Source: Helicoverpa zea (taxonomy: Eukaryota > Arthropoda > Insecta > Lepidoptera > Noctuidae). Taken from it: DNA of 64,000 nt. The first letter of the stretch is position 1. Each line of letters begins with the position of its first letter. A program made the position numbers and the translations under genes. This document shows, piece by piece, positions 32,307 through 45,531 of the stretch. Location of the stretch: NCBI RefSeq assembly GCF_022581195.2, contig NC_061456.1, positions 1,676,501-1,740,500 of the forward strand. Direction: 5' to 3'. The notes beneath the pieces are model-generated. The model ran no database searches. It was given only the letters and a program-made list of their open reading frames with translations, and was not told the DNA's origin.

Positions 32307-35300
32307 ATGGTTTTAATAATTCATTTGTATTTTACAATATTATAGATTAATGTTGGTGAAAGTTGTTGTTAACACTGCTAAGTAGATACAGCAAAACACT
32401 TAATTGTAAGAAGTCTATATTTGTAGAATTACTGTGTATATTGTGTAAGTCCTAGTTAAATTGGTAATTTTTACTCGCTCCAGTGTTGCCACAGCCATAG
32501 TTTACTTACCTTAGGTGTCACTAAACTTTTTACATGTATTTATGTATGCTAACAAGCCTTTTCTTCTGAGGATAGTTAGCTTGATAATCTACTGCTTCAA
32601 TCTTTTATCATGAACTAAAATGTTTCAATGTTGCATTACTTTGACAAATTCCTGTATTATATAAAATAAGACTGTTGTAACAAATCAAATGAAACTTGTT
32701 ATAATAAACAGCTCACTATTACCATTTCCACAATTAACTTTTAGAATATGTTATTCTAATGTTTTGGTGGGTTACTGTTTTTATATTTGGACTTTCTAAA
32801 TTGGCTACCTGTAAATTGTACAAAAAGGCATGAATAAAACATCAGTATAATTTTTTTCATGTTATTATTACATCATGCATTGTCTCATACCTATCTATAG
32901 TATAATACAATTTGATGGCAAGTAACACTGTCAGCATGTGTCAACAGATATAAAATTAAATGCAATCATCACTTATTGTAAGTGGATTAATACAGCCAAC
33001 CTTCAAACATTTTTCAAATTTTTTAAAAGGCTATCGAAAATAATGTGAAACAACCATTGTTATATTGCTTAGTTTTTATTTCAGAATGCCTCTGGCTTGG
33101 AGCTGGTTATACACTAGTGTTTTATCTTTCGATGCTTAAGACTAGAGCTCACAACTGCTCACCAATTAGTGAGATATATTTATATATTACATTCAGTGTT
33201 AAATGGCCTATGCAGTAATTTATCTCACAAACTTTCCCACCCTTGGCACAATAGATTCTATATTTGAATAGTCTTTCTCGCCAGTACGAAGCGTGTGATA
33301 TTATGGGACTGAGTCTCAATCTACTCTACAGATTTCTAGTCGCCAAAATTACGAGGTATTACTGTATAGGACATTAATTTTCTATATACTTAGACATAAG
33401 AAACATCAGTAAGATTATCGCCATAAATTATAACTGGCAAAGATTGTTTCAACCGTTCAGTTTAGACTGTAAGGTCAATTAATACGTTCGACAAATATGT
33501 GTCAAGATTTAATACACTAGTACACATTTCCTTCATAGTTGCTCCAAAATTACGTAGTATGTACACCCTCCGTGGTTCACAGTGTTGTGAGATCAAACGT
33601 CGTCACTAAATAATAACAAAATATTTACATTAATCAAATAAGAAGCAAGAAGACAAGAAACATAAAACAAATTGCAGTGAAAATTAGAAGGTACAGGAAA
33701 GCGCGTTGACTTTGTACGTACAACTAAAATATTTGATGAAGTAGATTATATTGGAGGGTAGTAGTTATCGAGTCAGAGGCACTTCTTTTAACAAACCTAT
33801 GTTCAAACAATCACAACCTTATTATGAGCCTAGGTTCATATTTAGGACTGAATTCCAGCACATATGACTTATTCCATGCCTAAGCTCATATTCACACTTC
33901 CCTCTCTATACTACAAAACTCCATTCAAATGTGCTAGAATCAATTAACTGGTCATTCGTTGAATACATTACATATTAATATCATTGATGATTATCATATT
34001 ACTATTTAAAATCACTAACTTTATACATTATATAAATGCAGTAGAAAGTAATACATAGACAGCAACACGTTTCAGTTTATTTAGTGGTGAAGACTCGATT
34101 TTGACACAATATCTAACATTAATTGGGGAAATTTTATAGTTCAGTAGGTAAAGTGATTGATGGAATAAACTTACTCCGTCTTACCACAAAAACTTTTAAA
34201 CGTCAGTTTATGCCTTGTCTAAAAAAATGTCAAATTATGACGTTGACATATGGTTCATTTTGCAGCCAAAATTTTATTAGACAAGTGTAAAACAGGGTTT
34301 AAAGTTTTTGTAGTAAGGCCAACTGTGGTTAATACTGATGTATGTGTCAAAACCTAGACTTTTCAGGGTCCCCCAGGCAAACAAGGCACCCCTAATATGT
34401 TTGCTATAAAATGTCAGGAGCTTAAAACTCATTGATTCAGACACCAAAATTGGACATACATATTGATAAGTTAAAATACTACTAAAATGTCATAAATATC
34501 AATCAATACATTCACGACTATTACTATAATAATGTACAGTGAAATATCATTCGAACTTGGTTAGTTGAGTATATGCGACATTTTTGTGAAAGGTGCGTAC
34601 ACATAGAGAATTCAGTTCTATCCTAGCGTCTCTAGTGTCAAGATTTAGCAACTATGTGAGGGCGACACTGGCTTTACTATATTTTCGATTAAAATTATGT
34701 AATTTGAGTATATTTTTTGGTAAGTTTTGTTTGCGACTTACATTGGATTTATGGCTGCCGAGTGTTAGAGGTGCGCACGTGAGTTTTTGATAACTCTTTG
34801 AGATAGAAAAAGTTGACATACGCTATGTGTCCGCACGTAGGTGCATAGCCCACATTAACGACTTCCGTCAAAGAGAATAAAATTCAATATGGCCCTTAAG
34901 TTGCACTTTAGATATACTTTATATAAATATATGACATAAATTAGCGGAGCTGGTAGCCTTCAGACTGCCATAGCATGTATTTTTAAATTAATATCTTAAG
35001 CCCATATTAGAATAGTGGGAGCTGAGTCGTTTAAGTGAGCTATAACCATAATGCTATTCAATGATTCCATTGTATAAAGTATGTGATACAACGCTTAACA
35101 ATAAAAGCGGGCAATACATGTTTAATTAATTCATACACACAGATCTACCATTGTATATGTGACTATTATAATTTTAACATTTGATTAACGACAATTTCAT
35201 AACAAGAACCGATTACTGTATGTAGACAAAAATTTAAGTAAAGTTCCATACGAAAATATACAAAATGATTTATTTTATTTTCAACATATTTAAGACTGAT

Positions 35301-36155
35301 TCAGTGTATCAAAGTTATTCATTCGATTGAGAAATATCTAATGTTAATATTGCGAGCATTTTATTTACAAAGTATTCCAAAAAATATTAATTCATGGCAA
35401 AATATGTTCTATTGTAGAAACAGTGATTTGAAACTTAAAATGTTGGTAAGAAGAGTTGCACTTTAATACAGGCAGGCTATTATATACATACATAGCTAAA
35501 AATTGTGTAACCATAGAGATGTCTAATCTCTGATGTCACTGAAAATATATCATGCGCTATCAAAAATTAACCACTTTAAATAAATAAATGAAGTTAAACA
35601 AAATACTTTTAAGAAACTGCTGCCTGCCCGTAATAATTTGGAGAAGATACACATAAAAAAAAATTGTGGGAGGAATATTTTTTACACGAAGGTATTAAAA
35701 ATGTAGGTAGAAACGTACGGAACACATTTAAACGATCTATTTATACGAACCTGTCTTCAAACACTCCTAAGGAGACAATATTTATACAAAAAGTGCTTCA
35801 TACACTTTCCTTCGTTGTTCACTTTTGTGACAAATGTACACGGAGTAAGTAATCAATGGAGTGCTATGCTACAATTTTTTGATTTTTGACAATACATAAT
35901 AATGACACAATACCAAAAAAGTATATTTAACTTACGTGATTTAATCACTAAATAAATAAAACCATTTTGGAATTTATAGCATTTAATGAGTTATTTCTAT
36001 ATTTAGATGTTTAATAGGTTAGTGTTATTGTAATTTTTACACATGTACATCAGATTACTATCTTAGCACTCCAAGAGCTTACTTCTCCGTGTCTCAACCT
36101 CATTTTTCACTCCAAAGAGGTTTATAGTACCGCGTGATAGAAGCTTCTGGAACAT
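32307..36155. other. Intergenic / 3' UTR region
   Basis: AT-rich DNA between the convergent ends of UBL4A (+) and the DCAF15-like gene (-). Probably holds a long DCAF15 3' UTR; no gene seen. A weak inverted repeat, gtgcgtacacatag at about 34595 and ctatgtgtccgcac at about 34823-34836, may mark an old MITE. Confidence 0.5.
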
Positions 36156-39100
36156 TCAGTCGTAATCGCTGTCTTCCTCTGACGATTCTGACTCCGAGCT
36201 GTCAGGATGATTCTTTGTGATTTCGATGCAGTTGTCCACATCTGTCAGTCTTTTTAGCGATCGCCCTGATTTCAATAGATATTGGTTAAGATTAAACAGA
36301 GTTCTTTTTTTTATAAAATTAAATGAAGAACAAGCAAAGGTAGGTGTAATGTCTTTCGTGTTCTTAGGCTCTGCTAGACGAATAAGGATATATGCATATA
36401 AGACGTCTGTTATTTTAGATAGGTATGTTACTCACCGATAATGTAATTTTCTAGTGGTAAAGGACTTTTGAATTGGTTCAGTAATTTTTGAGATACAAAC
36501 AAAAATATATTTTTTTCCTCTTTATGATATTAGTATGAGATATGTTTATGATGTATAAGATATATACAACATGTAACTTAATTAACGCACATCCTGAAAT
36601 TAGTTTGTTCAGAATCGTTTACTGAATCGATTTATATCATTTTTAATGTAGGTAATTTTTTATCCCAAAAATAATTAAAACTACGGAAATTATTGTCATA
36701 TTAACCCTGTACAGTCAAAACAAATTCAAATAGACCGTAACTCAAAGTAATAAGACTTCGTGTATTGTCGGCTTTTTCCGTAGTTTCGTTATGTTGTGTC
36801 GAGTCGAGCGGCGCGCGGCGCGATATTTGCGAGCGTAGTAGTATGACCAAAAAGTTCTCCAAGAATTGGTATAACTATAGTTCGGCCATTCAGAGAATGC
36901 GTTCCTGACACGTCGCGATTGAACTGACGACGTAATAACATTCATTGATTATTGATATAATAATGTTGTTTTAATGCTCCTCAATTGTTAAAACGGTAAA
37001 CAACCAGCAAAAATATTTTTATCGTAACTGCAACGCCATTGCAAAGTTACGTCGTCAGTTCAATCGCGACGTGTCAGGAACGCATTCTCTGAATGGCCGA
37101 ACTATAATTTAGTAAATAACAAAGCATATACATGTTAAATTAAAAATTCAGTGTATGTATTATGATTATAACATAATATTCTAATTGGCGTGTTTGAGGG
37201 TGTGCGTTAATTACGTTACATGTTGTATAGTGAGTAAGATATACATAGATAGATAGTGGTATTCAGTAGAAGAGCCTAAGAACCGATTTCTGCAACAGAT
37301 TAACAGCCGGTTGCCTTCAGTATCAAAAATACACAATGGCATATTTGATAAAAAAAAATGCAAAAATTAAACATAAACAATAAAAAAAACATCGGATTGC
37401 AAATAAAAAGAAACCAGCTAGTTAATCAAAGAGCGATCTTACCTATTACATTACCTGTCAATGTGGTTAATAATCTCGTCTCATTGCCAGGCGGCATATT
37501 GATTGGGCCTAGCTTTTTAGCTAACTCCCTAGCCCTGTCGGCACCTGGAACTGTGAGATAAATTCTATAATTAGTATAGTTTGTACCAATCTGACGGCGG
37601 CTGACAATCTCGCGAGTGACTGCGCAAGCGATGTATATGAGGCACTAGTGGTACATACTTCGCTATGTATGAAGTCCACCATTTTGTTACAAAAATGTGT
37701 TAAATTAAGAACCACTCGACTTCGTTTTGGTACATAGTTCTCATGGACCTAGTACATAGCTTAAAAATTTGCTTTGGATAGGTGAGTCCGTTCTTGAGTT
37801 ATAAAATTATAACGAAAAGTGGCATTATTTTTTATATATGAGTTATACAAGCGAGGACTACACATTCTCATTTCTAATTCAAGGTTTCAAATAAAGGAAA
37901 ATCATTGAGAAAGGCTAAAGTATCGATAAAAGTTAAATACATTATTGTTCAGACCTCGTATTTTATCCATTAACGTGTCTTTTATTTATTATTCTTATAT
38001 ATTATTATCATAAAAAATCTACAAATATATTTCAAAGGAGATAAGTATTTATATTATCCACATACATACACATTATTGTCGCCAAACTTTTTGTCAATTG
38101 ACTTTTACGAGATCTTTAATATATGTATAATTATGAATAATTTTAAGATTTATTTTAAAATGCTACAGCCTTACTTATAAACGTGAATTAAATATAAGTA
38201 ATACTTAAGGGCTGTTTAAGAAAATTCTTACTTATAAACGTTGCTTAAGCATGTCTTAACTAAGATTTAATCACTACTTAAGACTTTAAGTAGTGATTAG
38301 TTAAAATGGCCATATTAGCTGGCCATATTAGCCGAAGAACCGATAACCGTTGGGGTAAACGAGTTCTAGAGTGGAGACCACGCCTTGGCAAACGTAGTGT
38401 GGGACGTCCTCAGGCACGGTGGAGTGATGACTTGCGCAAGACGGCTGGCAGGAGCTGGATGCGAGAAGCTGAAAATCGATCTCAGTGGCGTGCACTTGGA
38501 GAGGCCTATGTCCAGCAGTGGACTGCTATAGGCTGATGATGATGATGATGATGATAGTTAAAATGTTGCTTAGAAGGTGATTAGAGATTTTATAAGTAAG
38601 GGAGCTAATGTTTGTTATACCTCGGCTGCCCTCTTGGCTCGAGTCTTCTGTCATGGAAACTCTTTCAGTTCGGTACACTCCGCTCACCAGGTCCCACACG
38701 AATAAACACTGTAGACAGACGAAAAATATATTAATTTTATTCATGGAACATATTTCCTTTTCAATATTTTTTTTTTTTTTAGTAATAATCTTGCGATCGG
38801 CTTAAACAGATTTTTTGTGAGGATTTATTGACAGTTGAGAACTGTTCCTCCAGCGAAGAAACCATCTCATATTAGACTGGGATTAGTCAACAAAGAACGT
38901 CCCTTTTCAATTGAAAGAAAGAAAGATATTAATTCGACACAACATGGTATCCTTAGATTTATCTACAAAACGGGGATTCTAGGGCCCGCCTTTTTGAATT
39001 GCTGAATTCCTCAGTAGTTTAAACTAGCTTCTGATAGCGGTGTCACCCGCATCCCGTGGCAAATTCTACACGAATCCGGATCCGGAAAAGGAGCTTATAG

Positions 39101-42100
39101 CCTTCCTCGATAAATAGGCAAAATCTAGCCTATTACTCGCTACCATCAACCTAGAATTGACTGTTGCAGTGTAAATTCCTGTAATTGTTCTACTACTTCA
39201 AGACGCCTCACCTCAGCAGCATACTGTTGTCTATGTAGGAGACAGCCGGCGCTAACGTCCTTACAGGCTTCGCATTCCGCCGTGTCGTCATTCTCATCGC
39301 TCGCCCACATCCACATCGCACATAACTGAAAATATTGGTAAATAAATTATTAAAATTAGACAGGAATAGATCATAATTTTATCATTGCAATGTTACCATC
39401 GCAAAAAAAAACATTTTACATTTTCATATAATAGCAAATAATGTGAGTCCAAATACCGGAAATATCCGATTTTTATAAGACGTAAAAAAACAACAAACTT
39501 ACGAAATATTGATTTAACTTACCCCAGACAAACACCCACTCGACTGACAAACATCAATAACATGGCAACCCCAATCGAAGCAGTATATGAACTTCTTCTT
39601 ATTCAAATTGCACAACCGACCACAGACTTCATTACAAAGCAATTCAGTATCTAACGATCGTTGATGTGCCCGTAGAGTTAAGGGTGGTGGGGGCGGAGAC
39701 GCCGCGCACAGGCGCTCCCACGCGCCGGCGCCCACGCCCTGCAGGCCGGCGTACCCGGCGCCTTGGGCCGATAGGGGTAAAGCTACGTGGTAGCCTGAGA
39801 TGCAGTCATCTGTGGTAGGGAAAATAGTCTTTTATGAGTATGTTGATAAATGATTAGTGTGATAGAAATATCAGATTTTGTAGGGTTCAACAGTTTCAGA
39901 AATCTGTGTGATAAACATTGATTGAAGACTTCAAAATCAGATTAGAAAAAATGGCTTCTTTAATAACTTGATACTTTAATGACCTGTGTACGCCGGAAGT
40001 AAGCAATCATGATAAAATTTATGATAGCAGAAACAGTATCTATTAGAATTAAGGATAATTAAGTAGTTCTAGTTATAGCTATTATTGTTTTGTTATTTTA
40101 TGGGAACTATATTTTTTGTCACCAAAATTTATATTTGTCATCAAGTTGTATCACCTAATAAATAGATCTATCGCCACGAAATATTTTCGTTCTCAGATAA
40201 ACAAAGAGTGTTCCCAGGTATGAATTAGCAAATTATTGTTAATATAATGTGTAAAATATGAGATGGATTACCAATAAAATTGTAGTGCATTACATGAATA
40301 TAAACTTCGTTCTTATAATAATAGTTTTATTACTTAAATAATAGCTTGGTGCTCAAAATGGTAGATCTGTCACCAAATAAATCGATTAATCGATCCCTGA
40401 CTGCGACTCCTTTTTATTTGTTATTTTGTCACCAATACAGTAGTTACATTTTATTTCGTTCAGTTATTAAAATAATGTATTCGTTACCAATTTAATACAT
40501 CAGTTTATAATTTTAATAAAAATATGTTCAAAGGGAAGAGGAAGGGAAGGGAGACAAATTGGCGCGCTTTCGGGCCTCAACGAATGGGTTGTAGGTTGGT
40601 TGTAGGTACGATCATACGATGCGGGGCGCGGACAGTGAGATTTTTAACAATAAATATTGATTATTTTGACTTTGATTAATTGTTTTATTTACTATTCAGC
40701 TAGAAATTTAATTTAAATATATTTATACTACCTGTGGAAACTAAAGCCCTTGGGGGGAGGCACATGGCCAGTTAAGTAGTAGACTCTTTTGGTTGAAATG
40801 ATGATGACGACCACCCTACATTTTTAGACCTTCATGAAATTTTCTAGTGATATAATATATGATTTATTGGTGATCTCTTTAAATTAGTTTGCTTAAATAC
40901 TATTAGGACAAACCTATTATAATACATACAAAATCATTTATTTGGTACTTGACCCCATATCTCCATGATTTTCGGTAATTTATTGTGGAAATGATTTTAT
41001 ATTGTTTGGTGACTACATTTGGTGACAAATCTACTATTTTGAGGGCAAACTCTATTATTTAAGAAACACAAAATGAATTAAATTGGTGACAGCTTAAATC
41101 ATACCCTTATTTTATCTGCTGAACAATTGGGGAAATTCTAACATCATGCGTACCAGAAATATAAAATTATCACCAACTGCTTGTTGTTATGAGAAGCGAT
41201 AAGTTAACGACCATAATCATAAGTAAACACTTACAAATATTTACGCACAGATAATAATTAATGAATCTAAAAATAATTGCTAGGAAAAACTCACCTTCGG
41301 AATCGGTCACGATAGAGGTTATCTCATCGTCACTTTCCACGAAGTACCTTGTGAAGAATTTACTACATTTGGAGTTGCCGGAGTGAACCAAGTAGGGGTC
41401 CTTAGCATTTACAGGTATATCGGAAAGGGTCTTAGAGGTATTGTCGTGAACAGCTACAGTTTTCAGAGATCCATCGTCCAACATTTCCGTGACTCTGTAC
41501 TCGGCTTCGCTGTTGTGGTCCGACTCTAAAGACGAAAGGCTAGGGTTCTTCAGATCTGAACTACTGGTAGGCGAAGCCGGTCTACTAATCTGATTGTGAG
41601 CTCTCAGAACCACACTTTCAACGGAGGGAGACTTTGCACGCTTAGCCTGGCTTTTACTCGTCGATCCTATAAAATATTTCCTATTGCTCCTCAACACCCT
41701 AAAGGGGACAATATTCTCATTGTTGTCTTCCGAAAATTCGTACTTCTTGTCAGCCAATCTTCGTTTTCTAAACATGCTGAGTTTCTCGCATTTTGTTTCC
41801 GCTTCTTCTACAAATTCATACGCTTTCTCAGCGATAGTTCTATGTGTTTCGTTGAACCTCGACATGCTTTCCGCCGGCCGTCGCCTCGGGGACCGTAGAG
41901 GAGGACTTATCAACGTTCTGATTGAAGGAGATGGTCCCTCCCACTCCTCTACTAAATTGTGTGAGATTGAGGATGCCTGGATACACAATTCTTGTCCCAT
42001 AACGTCAGGCAAGCGCACAGGCTTGGACATTTGGTACGGTTCCATTTCTAAATCCGAGAAATCCGCCAAAATATTCTGGACGACATTGTTCTGGTATTTA

Positions 42101-45100
42101 GGCGATTGAAAAGGAGCTGAAACATCTGAAGCGGGAGTGCTAGGGTTCGTATCTATTGAGCTAATTTCCTCTCTATCTAAATAATTCTTTGTGTCCTCCG
42201 CTTCTCTTTCGTTTTTCTCGTGGTCTGGTTTCACGAAATCTATCTCGAGTATGTGAATGAAATCTGTGTATATTATGATTTGATTTGAGTAAGCTAGCTG
42301 GACCACGGGCTCGTACATACTACTGTCGGAGGTGCAGAAGAATTTTGTATGAATCGCGAAGTTGTGTTCAAGGCATCTTTTGCCAAAATTATTATAAATA
42401 TCATCTGAAAACGAAATTACGGTTGTAGTGGGTATCTCTATAGCAACATTTTAGCAACACTGAAGAATGGTACATACCTTCATCTTTAGGGAAAGCTGCA
42501 CATTTCTTACATCCTAAACGAGGTACTCCTATTACGCTGAGGTGGGATCGTTCTGAACAGGAATCCCTGCAATTTTTTTCACACAATTAGACCTACAGTA
42601 TGCCCAAAACCAATCTCCATTTTGCTTATAAATCTAGGTGATACTCACGCAATACCATACACGACTAGCACGCCAGGGTTATGCTTCCATTGCGCCATAG
42701 ATATGACAATCTTACTGTCTACGCAGTCGTCACCGAACAATGGCACGCTATGCACTGGACGCACGACGCGGCCCGGCACCCATGATAGAAAGTGGAGCCT
42801 GCAATGTCATTGTACATTTATTGACATTATTTGGAAAATTGAATAAGCTTGAAACATTGAAACTGCATGTAGAAAGAAGCAATTGGCTCTTTGTTAAATG
42901 GACAACATCTTTCATTAGATAATTATACATACGAGCTGAATAAATAGCCTTAACATGAAATAGACAAGACTCTCTATATCACATGTTTTTAAGTGTTCAC
43001 TTCAAGAACTTTTTATAGTTCTACCAGTATTATATATATATATATTATTTATTATTTATGTACATAGCATTATTCTTAATCAGTCAATTAGTTGCTACAT
43101 ATCAAAACAAATCAATAGCCAGCACTTTCAAGGCCATTTTCTTGATTTAATAGAAAACCTGTTTTCTCCAAATGTGTTTGTATTTATCTTAGATTTTTCT
43201 TGCATATTTTGTTTTTTCTAATATGGATATTATTCGGTTTTGTATAAAAGTTTTCCTTCAAGCACTTCTATGCACAGAACATTTCGCAATGCCTTTAAAA
43301 AAATAACAATATAGCAATGCAACAACTTCACATATTTATACATTACTCAAGAAAAATTGTTTCACAGATTATTTACATAGGTATGCCACATTGACCAAAA
43401 GGCAAAGGTAGTTATAACATTCAAGTTACTTACGTGAACTTCGAACTTTCTCTGAAGTACATCTGTGTGTTACAGCTGTAAGTGAAGCTGAGCAGGAACT
43501 GCCCGCACTGGGAGAAGCCCATGAACACCTGCTCCCTGAGGTAGGACATCGGCACAATATCCATGAGGCAGAATCGAAGCCGCGGTGGGATGCGCTCAAA
43601 TACTTTGCGACCGCGATCATTGCTTTTTCTAGATGTACCACCAAATGTCTACAAAGGAAATGGTTGGTTGATTATTTGATGATCTATCTGTCTTTTAAAG
43701 ATAGAATATTGATTTTCTATGAAGGGTTTTGAGTGTAAGCTCTAGCCCAGATGACTGTGCTCGCTACTAAGTAGCTTGAAGGTTTAACAACTTCCCTGTC
43801 CCGTGAATCATATGTGATACACACAGATTGTTTAACTATTGTGTCTGTGGACAGGGAAGTTGGGAATAGTGATTTTGCTATTCCCTTTTCTTAAATTCTA
43901 TGTAAGTATAGCAATATGTTCGACAAACATATTTTTTTAAACATAAATCTTGATTTACTATGATAATATGTCTGACTTTCATATATCTTTAAATATATCT
44001 TAATGATACATCAGTGGTCATAGCAAATGCTTCATGCAAGCCATTAAAGTAATAACATACAGCAATAATTGCCTTGATATGATGTGATGATTATAACTAT
44101 ATCCTGCCTACTTCCTGAGTTTCAATTCATTTCAACTATGAACTGTTTATTAGTCTCTAAACTATTCTATTATATTTGTACAGCCTACCTAATTTTGATT
44201 GACATGCTTATAGTTCGGCCATTCAGAGAATGCGTTCCTGACACGTCGCGATTGAACTGACGACGTAACTTTGCAATGGCGTTGCAGTTAGAATAAAAAT
44301 ATTTTTGCTGGTTGTTTACCGTTTTAACAATTGAGGAGCATTAAAACAACATTATTATATCAATAATCAATGAATGTTATTACGTCGTCAGTTCAATCGC
44401 GACGTGTCAGGAACGCATTCTCTGAATGGCCGAACTATAATAAGTTTCCTATAAAATTGCTTCTGTTAAATTAAAGTATGCAATGTTAATTAATAGTAAT
44501 TATTATACATTATTTTGCTTTTTGGTTTAAGAGGTTGATGTACATTATTTGACCTCAAGCTAAAGGCTCCTTTATTTTTGGTATATTTGTAAAATGACTC
44601 TTTATCCTTTGGAAGAAGCTAGAAAAACCTTCCTACCTATCTGTTGTCTTATACAGTGTTTTCGTATACAGTGTGTATGGTAGCTTCTAGCCTTATATTG
44701 TATAGGCTAAAAAAGTTGAATCAATTTGCTGTTTACAACAAAATATTTACAGTAAGAAGGTGACCTCTTAAAATTTCGCTTTTCCAAATTAACAGTTCAC
44801 AGGAAGGAAAACATTATGCCCACTAATGGCCTCAGGATATCAAAAGACAAGGTCTGATATGATTTAAGAAACAAACATTTATCAAAACAAATATTATAAT
44901 ATAGCTGGCAACTTTATAGAAAAGTAGTTTAGCTCCAATTAATGTTAGGTGCAAAAACCTTTCTAAGGTCATCTGATTTTCAAAGATATACCCAGATAAA
45001 CAAAAAACTAAGAAATTGCATGAGTCTTCACAGTTACCATTCAAAACGTAAGCTTATCATGATCACTGGAGGTAACATTAGCGACACATTCCTAGTATCA

Positions 45101-45531
45101 TTGAATTTTGACGCAAGTAATTATAGCATTCATACATTTGTGTTCATTTCATATTTTTATGAAATTACAACTAATCATATATGATCGGAGAACGAAGATC
45201 AAAGTTATAGACTGTCAAGTTATTACAGCTCTCAGCATCCCTACATTTACATAAAATAAACTAGAAACATAGGCGAGAAAAAAAAATAAAGCAAAGCACA
45301 GGATCAAGCTTTTGAACTTTGTGTTATTTTAGAGTTTTAACTTACCTCTCTATTAAATAACTTATGAACAATATTACTACTGTGTGCTGACATGTTTCTG
45401 GGGGTATTCGATATTGTTTTATCGTATGCATATCTACTAAACGCGTTCAATTTCTCAGGCTTTGCAGCCAGAGAATCCATGTTCGTTTGTTTGACTGAAT
45501 TATTTTGACAAATATCAATCAATGTTGCCAA
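36156..45531 (-). CDS. Dcaf15: DCAF15-like CUL4 substrate receptor
   Basis: Ten coding exons, 5' to 3': 45346-45531, 43434-43648, 42649-42798, 42478-42566, 41295-42404, 39523-39809, 39212-39325, 38621-38708, 37455-37550, 36156-36241. All junctions are GT-AG in phase; total 2,421 nt, 806 aa. DCAF15 recruits substrates to the CUL4-DDB1 ubiquitin ligase (known for the human protein). Support: IPPRLRFCLMDIV ... FMGFSQCGQFLLSFTYS, a WV/VPLFGDDC stretch, CKKCAAFP with zinc-type cysteines, and CLEHNFAIHTKFF, which parallel the N-terminal DCAF15 domain in order and spacing. The large fifth exon is Ser/Pro-rich and poorly conserved, as in the family. The later CNEVCGRLCN ... HVIDVC and VWDLVSGVYRTERVS fit the C-terminal domain, but the last 60 residues diverge into an acidic end (SESESSEEDSDYD). 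A second in-frame ATG at 45478-45480 could be the true start. Confidence 0.78.
36876..37106. mobile_element. 231-bp MITE, copy 2
   Basis: Same family as 4659-4889 but in the opposite orientation, judged by the central ttgatataataatgttgttt. It lies in the last intron of the DCAF15-like gene. Confidence 0.85.
38298..38565 (+). mobile_element. RTE-type LINE 3' end with 11-bp target duplication
   Basis: 38309-38554 encodes the last residues of an RTE-clade ORF (GHISRRTDNRWGKRVLEWRP, then GRPQARWSDDLRK and WRALGEAYVQQWTAI) followed by a (gat)n tail. tagttaaaatg flanks both sides (38298-38308 and 38555-38565). It is inserted only about 55 bp from DCAF15 exon 38621-38708, in the sense opposite to the gene. 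Confidence 0.85.
40110..41175. repeat. Inverted-repeat cluster with GTCACCAA motifs; old foldback element
   Basis: GTCACCAA occurs three times on the left (near 40119, 40369, 40428) and as TTGGTGAC three times on the right (near 41006, 41019, 41083). A 46/47-bp imperfect inverted repeat (cttaaataatag ... ctcaaaat-gtagat-tgtcaccaaat) pairs 40333-40378 with 41017-41063. A relic of an RTE-like 3' tail (aaagcccttggggggaggc ... gatgatgacg) sits between them at about 40736-40812. It lies in a DCAF15 intron. Confidence 0.5.
44209..44439. mobile_element. 231-bp MITE, copy 3
   Basis: Full-length member in the same orientation as copy 1, in the first intron of the DCAF15-like gene. One visible difference is ttagaataaaaat instead of ttacgataaaaat. 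Confidence 0.85.

Noticed and set aside
34593..34790. 65-codon plus-strand frame
   Set aside because: No splice sites, homology or composition support; it lies in a weak inverted repeat.
41170..41294. Downstream extension of the large DCAF15 exon frame
   Set aside because: A GTGAGT donor at 41289-41294 ends the exon; the extra residues are hydrophobic intron translation and break the phase with the next exon.
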